Below, piece by piece: positions 1-8,204 of a DNA stretch of 64,000 nucleotides; within the stretch, counting starts at the first letter, position 1, and every line of letters begins with the position of its first letter. The DNA is from Elusimicrobiota bacterium. GTDB taxonomy: Bacteria > Elusimicrobiota > Elusimicrobia > FEN-1173. Position numbers and translations under genes: made by a program. The notes beneath the pieces were generated by a model that made no database searches, had not been told where the DNA came from, and saw only the letters and a program-made list of their open reading frames with translations. The stretch is from NCBI GenBank assembly GCA_016721625.1, contig JADKHR010000001.1, positions 558,001 through 622,000 of the forward strand, in the 5' to 3' direction.

Positions 1-469
1 AATCCCCCCTCTCCAGGTCCCCGCGAACCCGCCGGGCGGGATGGCCTTGGCCGTGGCGGGGACAGCGAGCGGCGCCTTCCCCATAGACGGCCCGGGAGGA
101 AGCCAGCACCAGTTTTTTAATCCGGGTTTTTTGGCCGACGATGGCCTGCAGGAGGGCGGCTGTTCCTCCCACATTGGTGTCGACGTAACGAGCGACCTCA
201 TATTGGCTTTGGCCCACGCCGGTTCGGGCAGCGAAATGGAAGACGACCTCGATCCCGTCGAGGGCTTTGGCCAGGTCCCCGGGACGACGGACATCGCCCC
301 GCATTCGCTCCACGCGGGGATCCAGCGCGGATGGGAACTGCCTTTCCTTTCCATGAATCTGGGGGTCCAGGACATCCAACACCCGAACGTGGTGGCCCTT
401 GGCCAAAAGAGCCTCCGCGGTGTGGGACCCGACAAAGCCGGCTCCGCCGGTGAGGAGGATTTGGGTCAC
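1..469 (-). CDS. NAD-dependent epimerase/dehydratase, N-terminal part (3' end outside window)
   Basis: Reading the minus strand from a GTG at 469 gives MTQILLTGGAGFVGSHTAEA, an extended SDR Rossmann start with the GGAGFVGS glycine motif. It is followed by a conserved acidic region (RGDVRRPGDL), a FHFAA segment (about residue 80) and KLVLASSRAVYGEG (about residue 125), the serine-containing motif that precedes the catalytic YxxxK. The catalytic Tyr/Lys lie beyond the window edge. Family role: NAD(P)-dependent epimerisation or dehydration of nucleotide sugars. The GTG overlaps the stop of the upstream glycosyltransferase by 4 nt (GTGA), so the two are translationally coupled and probably serve one glycosylation pathway. 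The substrate cannot be assigned. Confidence 0.88.
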   Translation of the reverse strand, partial: MTQILLTGGAGFVGSHTAEALLAKGHHVRVLDVLDPQIHGKERQFPSALDPRVERMRGDVRRPGDLAKALDGIEVVFHFAARTGVGQSQYEVARYVDTNVGGTAALLQAIVGQKTRIKKLVLASSRAVYGEGAARCPRHGQGHPARRVRGDLERGD

Positions 470-1686
470 GACAACGTTCCCCCCGCTTTGTCCAGTTCCT
501 CCATCAGAATATCGGAGGGACGGTAGGATCGGGCGATGGCGCGCATGGAGACGGCCCTGGCCTTCCAGGCCGGATCGTCTAAAAGTTCCTCGGCCGCGCG
601 GGCGATCCCGGCGGGTGAAACGCGGTCCCCGCGGATGGTTTTGCCCAGTCCGGCCCGCTCCGCGAAAAACATGGAGGAAAACTGATCCAGGTTGGAAGCC
701 ACGCCGAGGAACGGGACGCCGGCCAAGAGACACTGATTGATACCGCCGCTCCCCCCGTTGTGGATGACCAGGTCCGCCGCTTTTGCCGCGACGTCCCCGG
801 GAATGTAGGGAGCGGGGTGAAGTTCCAGGACCCCGGGGGCGGGGTTGCGGATGTCTCGATCGGGCCCCGTCGCCACAAACACGCGAAGCGGGCGTTTTCC
901 CAATCCTTCCAGAATCGCCGGCAGAGCGTTTGGGTTTCCCGAGGTGCCCAGGGCGATGAAAACGGTTTTTTTGTTGGGGCTCTGAGCGGTTATATTTTCC
1001 GGCAAGGGGACGCTAGGGGACCAAGCGACGGGTCCCAAATAACGGTGCGTGGAAGGAAGACCCCGGGTTGAAACGATTTCGGGCAGATCCGGATAAAGCG
1101 TTCGGTCCCCTGCGCAGTAGGTCTTTCTCAAATCGGCGCCGATCCCCCGCTGTCCCCATTTTCGGAGAAGGCGATTGAACCCCTTCGCATAGGCTCGAAA
1201 ATACAGGGGACGAAGGAGATTAAAGATCGTTTGCCCTAAAGAGACCCCGAGCCGATCCACGACCCCCCATTCGGGGACGACCCACCGGGTGGCGGCATAA
1301 GGACTCCAGTGGGCGTTGACGACGTTCAAGAAGGGAATCCCCGCCCGTTGGGCACTGACCGCCAGGGAGAGGCGGGTGTCCCCCACCACGAAGGACGGCC
1401 TGGTGCGGCGGAAAAGCTCGAGCTCGTCCGACACGTAACGGTCCAGTGTTTCGAAGTCATAGGCCGGCTTTCCTTGGCGGAGCCGTTCCAAGAAGAGAGC
1501 GGTGGAGAAGCTCGCCAGCGGGAACCATGGGCCCGGAAGCGGCCCGACGATTTTATTGAACCGGTCGTCCCAAGCGAAAACCGGTTCAAACCGGGCCCGG
1601 TCCAACCCCGCGGCGAGCGAGACCATCCGCCCCACATGGGCCAACGTCACCGCCTCCGCGACAAAGAGAACCCTTTGGGGAGTCAC
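466..1686 (-). CDS. GT1/MGT-family UDP-sugar glycosyltransferase
   Basis: This 406-residue protein has the GT-B layout of the GT1 family (MurG, macrolide and zeaxanthin glycosyltransferase-like). The N-terminal acceptor half starts RVLFVAEAVTLAHVGRMVSLA. The C-terminal half has VFIALGTSGN (about residue 240) and VIHNGGSGGINQCLLAGVP (about residue 305), which matches the nucleotide-sugar-binding signature with its HxGG core, followed by LDQFSSMFFAERAGLG. It would transfer a sugar from a nucleotide donor to a small or lipid acceptor. The start is GTG with no clear SD. It is coupled by a 4-nt overlap to the downstream epimerase, which may supply its donor sugar. The acceptor is unknown. Confidence 0.82.
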   Translation of the reverse strand: MTPQRVLFVAEAVTLAHVGRMVSLAAGLDRARFEPVFAWDDRFNKIVGPLPGPWFPLASFSTALFLERLRQGKPAYDFETLDRYVSDELELFRRTRPSFVVGDTRLSLAVSAQRAGIPFLNVVNAHWSPYAATRWVVPEWGVVDRLGVSLGQTIFNLLRPLYFRAYAKGFNRLLRKWGQRGIGADLRKTYCAGDRTLYPDLPEIVSTRGLPSTHRYLGPVAWSPSVPLPENITAQSPNKKTVFIALGTSGNPNALPAILEGLGKRPLRVFVATGPDRDIRNPAPGVLELHPAPYIPGDVAAKAADLVIHNGGSGGINQCLLAGVPFLGVASNLDQFSSMFFAERAGLGKTIRGDRVSPAGIARAAEELLDDPAWKARAVSMRAIARSYRPSDILMEELDKAGGTLS

Positions 1687-1816
1687 GGGAGAAGCCTATA
1701 TCAGAAATCCTATTCCATCAAGGGAAAACCCTCGACCGTGCGCGTGCCCAGGAAAAGATCATCCGCTCCGTGGGAGCGGGAAAACTCCTCTGGACGTTAA
1801 AGAGGCGGCTTGGATT

Positions 1817-2557
1817 TTATGGGAGGGCGGTTTTGAGGTATTCGCGGTTCAATTGGGCGATGAAATCCACGGAGATTTCTTTGGGGCAGACGGCTTGGCA
1901 TTCGGACTGGTTACTGCAATGGCCGAACCCTTCCGAGTCCATCTGGGCCACCATTTGCCGAACCCGTTCCCGGGCTTCGATTTTCCCCTGGGGCAGTTGG
2001 GCGAATTGCGAGACTTTGGCCGCCACGAACAGCATGGCGGAGGCGTTCCGGCAGGCCGCCACGCAGGCTCCGCACCCGATGCATTGGGCCGCGTCCATGG
2101 CCCGGTCCGACGCTTTCTTCGAAATGGGGATCGCGTTGGCGTCCGGAGTTCCCCCGGTCCCCACAGAAACGAATCCCCCGGCTTGGATGACCCGATCGAA
2201 GGAGGTTCGGTCGCAGACGCAGTCTTTGACCACCGGGAACGCTTTGGCGCGCCAAGGCTCGATGGTGATGATTTGGCCCTCGTGAAATTTCCGCATGTGG
2301 AGCTGACAGGTGGCCGTGGCCTGATGGCCCCCGTGGGGGACTCCGTTGATCACCAGGGAACAGGAACCACAGATGCCCTCGCGGCAATCCGAATCAAAGG
2401 CGATGGGTTCCTGGCCCTGTTGGATGAGGCCTTCGTTGACGACGTCCAGCATTTCCAAAAAGGACATGTCCGGGCTGATATCGACGGCGGGATAATCCAC
2501 CAGGCGGCCGGGTTCCGACGCGTTTTTCTGACGCCACACGCGCAGGGTCAAATTCAT
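1817..2557 (-). CDS. sdhB: Succinate dehydrogenase/fumarate reductase iron-sulfur subunit
   Basis: This 246-residue subunit carries electrons between the flavoprotein and the membrane quinone site. All cluster ligands are visible: C58, C63, C66 and C84 for [2Fe-2S] (CREGICGSC); C159, C162, C165, C169 (CIGCGAC); and C214, C220, C224 (CSNQSECQAVCP) for the [4Fe-4S] and [3Fe-4S] clusters. Its ATG overlaps the sdhA stop by 4 nt. The order sdhC-sdhA-sdhB with a single cytochrome b subunit and no sdhD is typical of the menaquinone-linked b558 type, and this agrees with the futalosine-pathway genes at 47-53 kb. Direction (SDH or fumarate reductase) cannot be decided from sequence. Confidence 0.95.
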   Translation of the reverse strand: MNLTLRVWRQKNASEPGRLVDYPAVDISPDMSFLEMLDVVNEGLIQQGQEPIAFDSDCREGICGSCSLVINGVPHGGHQATATCQLHMRKFHEGQIITIEPWRAKAFPVVKDCVCDRTSFDRVIQAGGFVSVGTGGTPDANAIPISKKASDRAMDAAQCIGCGACVAACRNASAMLFVAAKVSQFAQLPQGKIEARERVRQMVAQMDSEGFGHCSNQSECQAVCPKEISVDFIAQLNREYLKTALP

Positions 2558-4466
2558 TTGTAGCTCCTCTGCTGAAGATGGACGTTTTCAAAGACCAGGG
2601 GCTCTTTGTGAAGTTCCGCGGGGCGCCCCACCCCTTTGTGTTCCCAGGCCGCCACGTAGGCGAAATTCGCGTCGTCCCGTTGGGCTTCCCCTTCCGCTGT
2701 CTGATATTCCTCGCGGAAATGTCCGCCGCAAGACTCCTTCCGATGCAAAGCGTCGGCGCACAGCAGTTCGGAAAATTCCATGTAATCGGCCACCCGCCCG
2801 GCCTGCTCCAGAGCCTGATTGAAATCCTCTCCTTGACCGGTGACCATGACGTTTTTCCAGAATTCCTCCCGCAGGGCGGGAATCCGTTGGAGCGCTCGGT
2901 TCAGGCTGGCCTCCGTGCGCGCCATCCCGCACTCGTCCCACATGATTTTTCCCAGTTCCCGATGGAAAGAAAGCACGGTCCGTTTTCCCCGGATGGAAAG
3001 CAACCGGTTCGTTTGCTCCCGGATCGATTCCTCGGCTTTCTTGAACTCGGCATGGTCCGTGGTGACCGGTTCCCGTTTGACGGAAGCGAAATAATGGCCG
3101 ATGGTGTAGGGCAGGACGAAATAGCCGTCCGCCAGCCCCTGCATGAGGGCGCTGGCGCCCAGCCGGTTGGCCCCGTGGTCGGAGAAATTGGCTTCGCCGA
3201 TGACGTGCAGTCCCGGCAGGTTGCTCATGAGGTTGTAATCCACCCAGAGCCCCCCCATGGTGTAATGGACCGCCGGGTAGATGCGCATGGGCGCCTGGTA
3301 GGGGTTTTCCCCGGTGATGCGCTCATACATATCAAAGAGGTTCCCGTAACGCTCGCGAACCACGCCCTCGCCCAAACGCTTCAGCGAATCGGCGAAATCC
3401 AAGTAGACCCCTCGGCCCCCCGGTCCCACCCCGCGGCCCTCGTCGCACACGCGCTTGGCGGCGCGGGAGGAAATGTCCCGGGGAGCCAAGTTGCCGTAGG
3501 TGGGGTAGAGCCGCTCCAAATAATAGTCCCGTTCGCCTTCCGGTATATCGCCGGGGGCCCTTTTATCGTTAGCCGCCTTGGGAACCCAGACACGCCCGTC
3601 GTTCCGAAGGGATTCAGACATCAGCGTCAATTTGGACTGATGATCGCCCGATTGGGGAATGCAGGTGGGATGGATCTGCGTGTAGCAGGGGTTGGCCAGG
3701 TAGGCGCCCTTTTTATGGGCGCGCCAGATCGCCGTGGTGTTGCAGTTCTTGGCGTTGGTGGACAGAAAGAAAACGTTGGAATAACCGCCGGTCCCCAAAA
3801 CAACGGCGTCGGCGGCGTGGGATTCGATGGCCCCGGTCACCAAGTTCCGCACGACGATGCCGCGGGCCTGGCCGTTGATCACCACCAGATCCAGCATTTC
3901 GGTTCGGGAAAACATTTGCACCGTTCCCAGCCCGATCTGGCGGGACAGGGCCTGGTAGGCGCCCAAAAGCAATTGTTGGCCGGTCTGGCCCCTGGCGTAG
4001 AACGTGCGGGACACCAAGGCGCCGCCAAAGGAGCGGTTGGAAAGAAGCCCCCCATACTCCCGAGCGAAGGGAACGCCCTGCGCCACGCACTGGTCGATCA
4101 CGTTGGCGCTGACCTGGGCGAGCCGGTAGACATTGGCCTCGCGGGCCCGGAAGTCTCCCCCCTTGACCGTGTCGTAGAAAAGCCGATAAACGCTGTCGCC
4201 GTCGTTCTGATAGTTCTTGGCCGCGTTGATGCCCCCTGGGCAGCGATGGAGTGGGCCCGGCGCGGACTGTCCTGATAACAGAAACATTTCACCTGGTAGC
4301 CCAGCTCCGCCAAAGAAGCGGCCGCCGAAGCCCCCGCCAAACCGGATCCCACCACAATGACGCTGTAGCGCCGCTTGTTGGCGGGGTTGACCAGTTTCAT
4401 ATCAAACTTGTGTTTGTCCCACTTCTCGGCGATGGGTCCGGATGGAATTTTGGAATCCAGTATCAT
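2554..4466 (-). CDS. sdhA: Succinate dehydrogenase/fumarate reductase flavoprotein subunit (one frameshift)
   Basis: This is the catalytic FAD subunit, about 637 residues once a single-base break is bridged. The N-terminal reading has the Rossmann motif VVGSGLAGASAAASLAELGY and RRAHSIAAQG, whose His is the expected covalent FAD site. At a run of five C (plus strand 4232-4236) the frame is lost. Adding one base restores QGGINAAKNYQNDGDS and everything downstream, including HPTCIPQSGDHQSKLTLMSE and ASALMQGLADGYFVLP. The upstream sdhC stop and the downstream sdhB start both overlap it by 4 nt. An essential subunit inside an otherwise intact operon makes a consensus error more likely than a real mutation. 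Confidence 0.93.
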
Positions 4467-5173
4467 GGAAGTCCCCCAGTCGGCAGACGGATCAGGCCCA
4501 ACAGCACCCCCGCCGGGATGGAAGCAAAACCTAAAAAGAGGAGCCCGCCCGCCAGGGCGGCCGCCGGTCGAACCCGCCGGCGAAGAGTTTCCGATTGAAC
4601 TCCAAGGGATTGGAACATGCTGTACATCCCATGGGAAAGGTGCATCCCGAGGAGAAACACCCCCGCCGTATACCAGGCGCTTATTCCGGGACGCATGAAG
4701 CCCAGAACCACCATGGAATAAACGTCATGGCGCCCTTGAGCGTCCACCAAATAGCGGTATTCGGGATGGGTCAGGAGCCAAGTGAAGTGACAAAGATGGT
4801 AAACGACGAACGCGAAAACAATGAGGCCGGAATAGACCATGGTGCGGGAGGCGTAGGTGGCTTCCTTATAGCTCTTCACGGCATACCCCACCGGCCGAGC
4901 GGCCGCATTCTCACGGCTCAAAGAAACGGCCGTCGCGATATGGACGGCGACCATGGCTAGCAATCCTCCGCGCACCAGCCAGAGGAGTTCGCCCGTGCTT
5001 TTCAGGAAGGCCGCGTAGCGGTTCACGGCCTCTTGCCCCAAAAACATCTGGAGGTTGCCGATGAGATGGCCGACCACAAAACCGACCAAGGCCAAGCCGG
5101 AAACGCCCATCAGCACTTTCTTGCCGGTGGACGTCCATAAAAAGAAAGGAGTTTTTTTATCGTTTGTTCTCAT
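4463..5173 (-). CDS. sdhC: Succinate dehydrogenase cytochrome b subunit (b558 family)
   Basis: This integral membrane anchor carries heme and the quinone site. From the ATG at 5173 it reads MRTNDKKTPFFLWTSTGKKV, matching the usual start of the family (short basic N-terminus, then GKKVLMGVSGL). Five hydrophobic helices follow, with His residues near each (GHLIGNL, VAVHIATA, VYHLCHFTW, LGMHLSHG) suited to diheme ligation. An upstream ATG at 5221 is in frame but would add 16 atypical residues, and neither start has a strong SD. It is the first gene of sdhCAB and overlaps sdhA by 4 nt. There is no separate sdhD. Confidence 0.92.
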   Translation of the reverse strand: MRTNDKKTPFFLWTSTGKKVLMGVSGLALVGFVVGHLIGNLQMFLGQEAVNRYAAFLKSTGELLWLVRGGLLAMVAVHIATAVSLSRENAAARPVGYAVKSYKEATYASRTMVYSGLIVFAFVVYHLCHFTWLLTHPEYRYLVDAQGRHDVYSMVVLGFMRPGISAWYTAGVFLLGMHLSHGMYSMFQSLGVQSETLRRRVRPAAALAGGLLFLGFASIPAGVLLGLIRLPTGGLP

Positions 5174-5548
5174 GCGAATGGATTTTGAATGTTTTTTTGG
5201 AACCGAACGCCATGCTAGCATTTTTTTAAAGTAGGTTCCCCGCGCCGACTAAACGGCGGATTTTTTTCGACCCGTTCGTGTGCGGCCGAATTCCAGCCGC
5301 GAAGAGACATCTCTTCCCTTTTGTGCTTTTAATTTGTGAAAATAATGTTGGTATCTCTTTAGCGGACCGTTGCATCCGACGGAGTATGCCTTTTGTAGTG
5401 GCCCCATTTATGGGGCCACCGTTTTCCGGGGCGAGTTCCTCTAACGGAAGACCGCCCGATAAATCGGGCAACTACAAAAATCGCTTCGAAACGCTAAAGA
5501 GACACTGAAGATGCTTGAAACACTTATGGAACCGGGAGTCTTTCCCTG
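5174..5548. other. Intergenic region between divergent sdhC and the lemA relic
   Basis: This 375-nt stretch has no convincing gene. It must hold the sdh promoter. The minus-strand leader contains a GC-rich hairpin (CCGCCG, loop TTTAGT, CGGCGCGG) at about 5236-5256 followed by an A-run, just upstream of sdhC. A REP doublet occupies 5390-5480. Confidence 0.6.
5390..5480. repeat. REPIN copy 1 (two inverted GTAG-REP hairpins)
   Basis: The element has mirror-image ends: TTTTGTAGTGGCCCC on the left and GGGCAACTACAAAA on the right. Each end is a GTAG tetranucleotide followed by a perfect hairpin: GCCCCATTTATGGGGC at 5401 and GCCCGATAAATCGGGC at about 5453. About 37 nt separate them. Related copies lie at 7322, 27575, 43918 and 61507. 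GTAG or GGAG preceding a short palindrome is the described hallmark of REP sequences mobilised by RAYT transposases. Confidence 0.85.
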
Positions 5549-5842
5549 ATGGCTCTCCTAGTGACTGGATTCGTTTTGTTCTTCTTCGTTTTCTGGACGA
5601 TCATGGTTTACAACAAACTCGTTCAATTAAAAAACATGAAGACGGAGGCCTGGAACGGCATTGATGTCCAGATCAAGCGACGCGACGAGCTGTTCCCAAT
5701 CCGGTCCGGACCGTGGAAGGTGACGCTCGCCACGAGAAGGATTTATTTGAACGCATCAGCCGGCTTCGCGCCCTAAGCGGTGGAGGCGGGTCGTAAATTT
5801 TCTGGTGGAACTTATGTTTCGGTCTGGTGTCAAAGGATCAAC
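5549..5842 (+). pseudogene. Truncated, frameshifted LemA-family relic
   Basis: The N-terminus has one membrane helix (LLVTGFVLFFFVFWTIMVYN) followed by LVQLKNMKTEAWNGIDVQIK and RRDEL, which is the LemA signature. Inserting one base at CCC 5695-5697 continues the family pattern (PVRTVEGDARHEKDLFERISRLRALS), but a stop follows at about residue 98, whereas LemA proteins are usually about 185 residues. The second half of the coiled-coil bundle is missing, so this is a relic even if the frameshift is a sequencing error. It lies directly after a REP doublet. Confidence 0.72.
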
Positions 5843-5884
5843 GGTTCCTTTCGCAAGATCCCCCGACAAGGAGCGGGCCCTCCC

Positions 5885-6826
5885 ATGAAATTCAAAGAAA
5901 TAGCCGCGGTCGGTTTGATCCTTTTACTCGCCTTGGGCCTGGCCTTTGTCGGTGGGAAGCGCTATCAACTCTCCCGGAAAGCCCTGGGCCATTATTATGA
6001 CCGCATTCTGGTTCAGGGGGATCGGCCCCAGGAAGATTTTCTTCTCGTGTTGGAATTGAGTCGCGTGGAACAGGCGCTGACGGGGAAGTATTCACATTTT
6101 TATGACGCCCGGTTGTGGTGGCGCGGCCAGGTTTATCGAAGGCGGGACGCTTTTTCCTCCCTTTCCCATGAAATCCAAACGGGAAAGCTCTTCTCTCAGA
6201 TCGCCTCTCGTTCGGAAAAGGAATCCACCCAGGAACGGGTCGATCTCACTTTCCACATGGATCAGAAAACAATCCACCTGGTTTTGACCGGATTGGAAAG
6301 CGATTTCATCGTTAAGAACCGGTTGGAATATCTCCGGTTCTTGAGCGTCGGGCAAGCCCGTCTCACCCTGGATGAAAAAACCTTTGCTGGCCAGGCCGTC
6401 GTTGACAAAGTCGCCTCCACCGACGTTTCGGAATCCTCCGCGCAAGGAATGGACCATATTCGCCGAACGAACCACAGCCTGATGCTGTGGGACGAAGCGC
6501 ACAATTTCTATGGCATTGATCAATCCATCGTGCCGACCCCCAACCCCAGATATCCCCCTCACTGCTGGGTTTTGCTGAAAGACCATGCCAAAGGGAGCCT
6601 GCGGAAAGGGTTCAAGGCCAACGTCCAGGTCAACAAAGACCCATTAGGGACTCCGACCCTATGGAAAATCGAAATACCGTATTTGGATGGACCGAAGTTG
6701 ACCTTGAAATTCGTCGGTGAACTTTCGCGGGCGGGAGACGTGACGGGAAGGGTGGCCGGCGAAGTCCAAGACGGTCGTGGGATCCGTAAGGTGGTCGGCT
6801 ACGGAAGTTACGACGACATTTTTTAG
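5885..6826 (+). CDS. Single-TM hypothetical protein
   Basis: I do not recognise this 313-residue protein. The ATG at 5885 was chosen because AAGGAG lies about 10 nt upstream and the N-terminus (MKFKEIAAVGLILLLALGLA) is a signal anchor. The remainder is soluble, predicted extracytoplasmic and rich in beta-strand-like alternation (RVDLTFHMDQKTIHLVLTGL, KIEIPYLDGPKLTLKFVGEL), with a C-terminus GYGSYDDIF. There are no cysteine pairs or catalytic motifs that I can name. It follows the LemA relic on the same strand. Confidence 0.7.
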   Translation: MKFKEIAAVGLILLLALGLAFVGGKRYQLSRKALGHYYDRILVQGDRPQEDFLLVLELSRVEQALTGKYSHFYDARLWWRGQVYRRRDAFSSLSHEIQTGKLFSQIASRSEKESTQERVDLTFHMDQKTIHLVLTGLESDFIVKNRLEYLRFLSVGQARLTLDEKTFAGQAVVDKVASTDVSESSAQGMDHIRRTNHSLMLWDEAHNFYGIDQSIVPTPNPRYPPHCWVLLKDHAKGSLRKGFKANVQVNKDPLGTPTLWKIEIPYLDGPKLTLKFVGELSRAGDVTGRVAGEVQDGRGIRKVVGYGSYDDIF

Positions 6827-6847
6827 AACAAAACCCGTGCGACCGTT

Positions 6848-7267
6848 TTATTTTTTTTCTAGCCGGACCCGGTGACGGGAGGCCACGATGATCCCCGCGC
6901 ACTGGGAGGCCCCGCAAAGGCAGGGGGCCGGGTCGTCGCGAAAGGAATAGCCGTAGTCGTAGGTGATCTCTTCCCCCTTTAATATCGGGCGAAGCGACCT
7001 CAGCCAAATCTCCCCTCCGGCATTTTCACTTTCGGCGTTCGGGGCGCAGGAATGGTTGGCGTGTCGGCCCAGATTCCATTTCACGGACCCATCCACGGCC
7101 TCCCGCCGGTTCACCCGAAAGACAAACGTGTTTCCTTCCGCCGCCGCTCGGCGCCCTTGCTCCAGCGACAACCGAGGCCCGCTGTATTTCACCATCCGGG
7201 TCCCCGCGGGAATATCGGTCCGGGCGAAAAGCCCGTTCCCGTGAATGCCCGACCCTTTGGCGAACAC
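6848..7267 (-). CDS. SET-domain protein (putative lysine methyltransferase)
   Basis: This 139-residue protein spans a minimal SET domain: SGIHGNGLFARTDIPAGTRM at the N-terminus (the GxG SAM loop), NLGRHANHSCAPNA in the middle (the RxxNHS core that binds SAM), and GEEITYDYGY (the ExxxDY motif that forms the lysine channel). A post-SET-like CLCGASQCAG ends the domain. The family transfers methyl groups from SAM to protein lysines; bacterial substrates are mostly unknown. The likely start is GTG at 7267, but the reading frame continues upstream with plausible residues (NNQWVF), so the true start may lie a few codons earlier. A REP doublet lies just upstream. Confidence 0.85.
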   Translation of the reverse strand: MFAKGSGIHGNGLFARTDIPAGTRMVKYSGPRLSLEQGRRAAAEGNTFVFRVNRREAVDGSVKWNLGRHANHSCAPNAESENAGGEIWLRSLRPILKGEEITYDYGYSFRDDPAPCLCGASQCAGIIVASRHRVRLEKK

Positions 7268-7321
7268 CCACTGGTTGTTATCGCGTTTTGCGCGATTTGT
7301 CAGTTTAGCTCTCCGAAGTGA

Positions 7322-7411
7322 TTTTTGTCGTTGCCCGATTTATCGGGCGATTGTTCGTCAGAAGAACTCGTCTTGGAAAGAGGTGGCCCCATAAATGGGG
7401 CAACTACAAAA
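7322..7411. repeat. REPIN copy 2 (inverted relative to copy 1)
   Basis: GTCGTTGCCCGATTTATCGG opens the left hairpin (GCCCGATTTATCGGGC). The right side is GGCCCCATAAATGGGGC followed by AACTACAAAA. The 37-nt centre (TTCGTCAGAAGAACTCG...) aligns with the reverse complement of the centre of copy 1, so the whole doublet, not just the hairpins, moved as a unit. Confidence 0.83.
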
Positions 7412-7466
7412 TGCATGCTCGGTCGGGTGCATCAGGCGTTAGAGAGAAGGAGCCAAAACCAATCGT

Positions 7467-8045
7467 TTATTCGTCGAGGGCGGCCTCGACGGCTTTTTGA
7501 AGGTTGTCGGAGAGGGGATCCTCCCGGCTTCCAAAACGGGCCACGACATGGCCTTGCCGGTTGATTAAAAACTTATTGAAGTTCCAAGAAATGCCGCCGG
7601 AGAATTCGGGGTTCGTCTCCGGCGAAGTCAACCACTGGTAAAGAGGGTGTTGATCCTTCCCCTTGACGGAAATCTTGGAAAACATCGGAAAAGTGACGCT
7701 GTATTTTGTGGTGCAGAAGGATTTAATCTCCGCGTCGGACCCCGGCTCTTGCCACAGAAAATTGTTCGCCGGAAACCCCAGCACCGCGAACCCTTTGTCC
7801 TTGAATTTCTGATACAGCGCCTCCAACCCTTCGTATTGCGGCGTAAACCCACAACGGCTGGCAACGTTGACGATCAAAAACACTTTCCCCTTGTAATCGG
7901 AGAGCGGGGTCTCCTTCCCATGGATGTCTTTCATGGTGAAGTCATAAACCGTATTCATTTTTTTCTCCTTGCCCAGAGCCCCGAGGAACGGAACGCTGAG
8001 GCACACCCATAAAACCAGAGACGAGCGGAAGCCGATTTTTCCCAT
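7467..8045 (-). CDS. Glutathione peroxidase-family thiol peroxidase, exported
   Basis: From the ATG at 8045 (GGAGG 11 nt upstream) this is a 192-residue protein with a signal-like N-terminus (GFRSSLVLWVCLSVPFLGAL) before the thioredoxin fold. Family motifs are present: VNVASRCGFTPQY with the peroxidatic Cys, LGFPANNFLWQEPG with the Gln, and GGISWNFNKFLI with the Trp-Asn pair. The active residue is Cys rather than Sec, as in most bacterial homologues, which generally use thioredoxin. It would reduce peroxides in the periplasm. It is transcribed away from the CapA-like gene. Confidence 0.92.
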   Translation of the reverse strand: MGKIGFRSSLVLWVCLSVPFLGALGKEKKMNTVYDFTMKDIHGKETPLSDYKGKVFLIVNVASRCGFTPQYEGLEALYQKFKDKGFAVLGFPANNFLWQEPGSDAEIKSFCTTKYSVTFPMFSKISVKGKDQHPLYQWLTSPETNPEFSGGISWNFNKFLINRQGHVVARFGSREDPLSDNLQKAVEAALDE

Positions 8046-8204
8046 GGCACTCGCAACCTCCCTTTTTATAAACACGCCAAAGGCTTTCCAGCTCCCAAAG
8101 CGCCTCATTCCCGTGCCCTATTGTATGAATAATAGACCCAACGGCGTTGAAGCGAGGGATCGAATGACCCTTGCCAAACTTGAAAACGGGCCCCATACTT
8201 GAGC

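Noticed and set aside
2578..4275. Long plus-strand reading frame (565 codons) opposite sdhA
   Set aside because: Composition-driven antisense shadow of sdhA; the translation is rich in Gly/Pro/His/Arg without any domain, and sdhA is certain.
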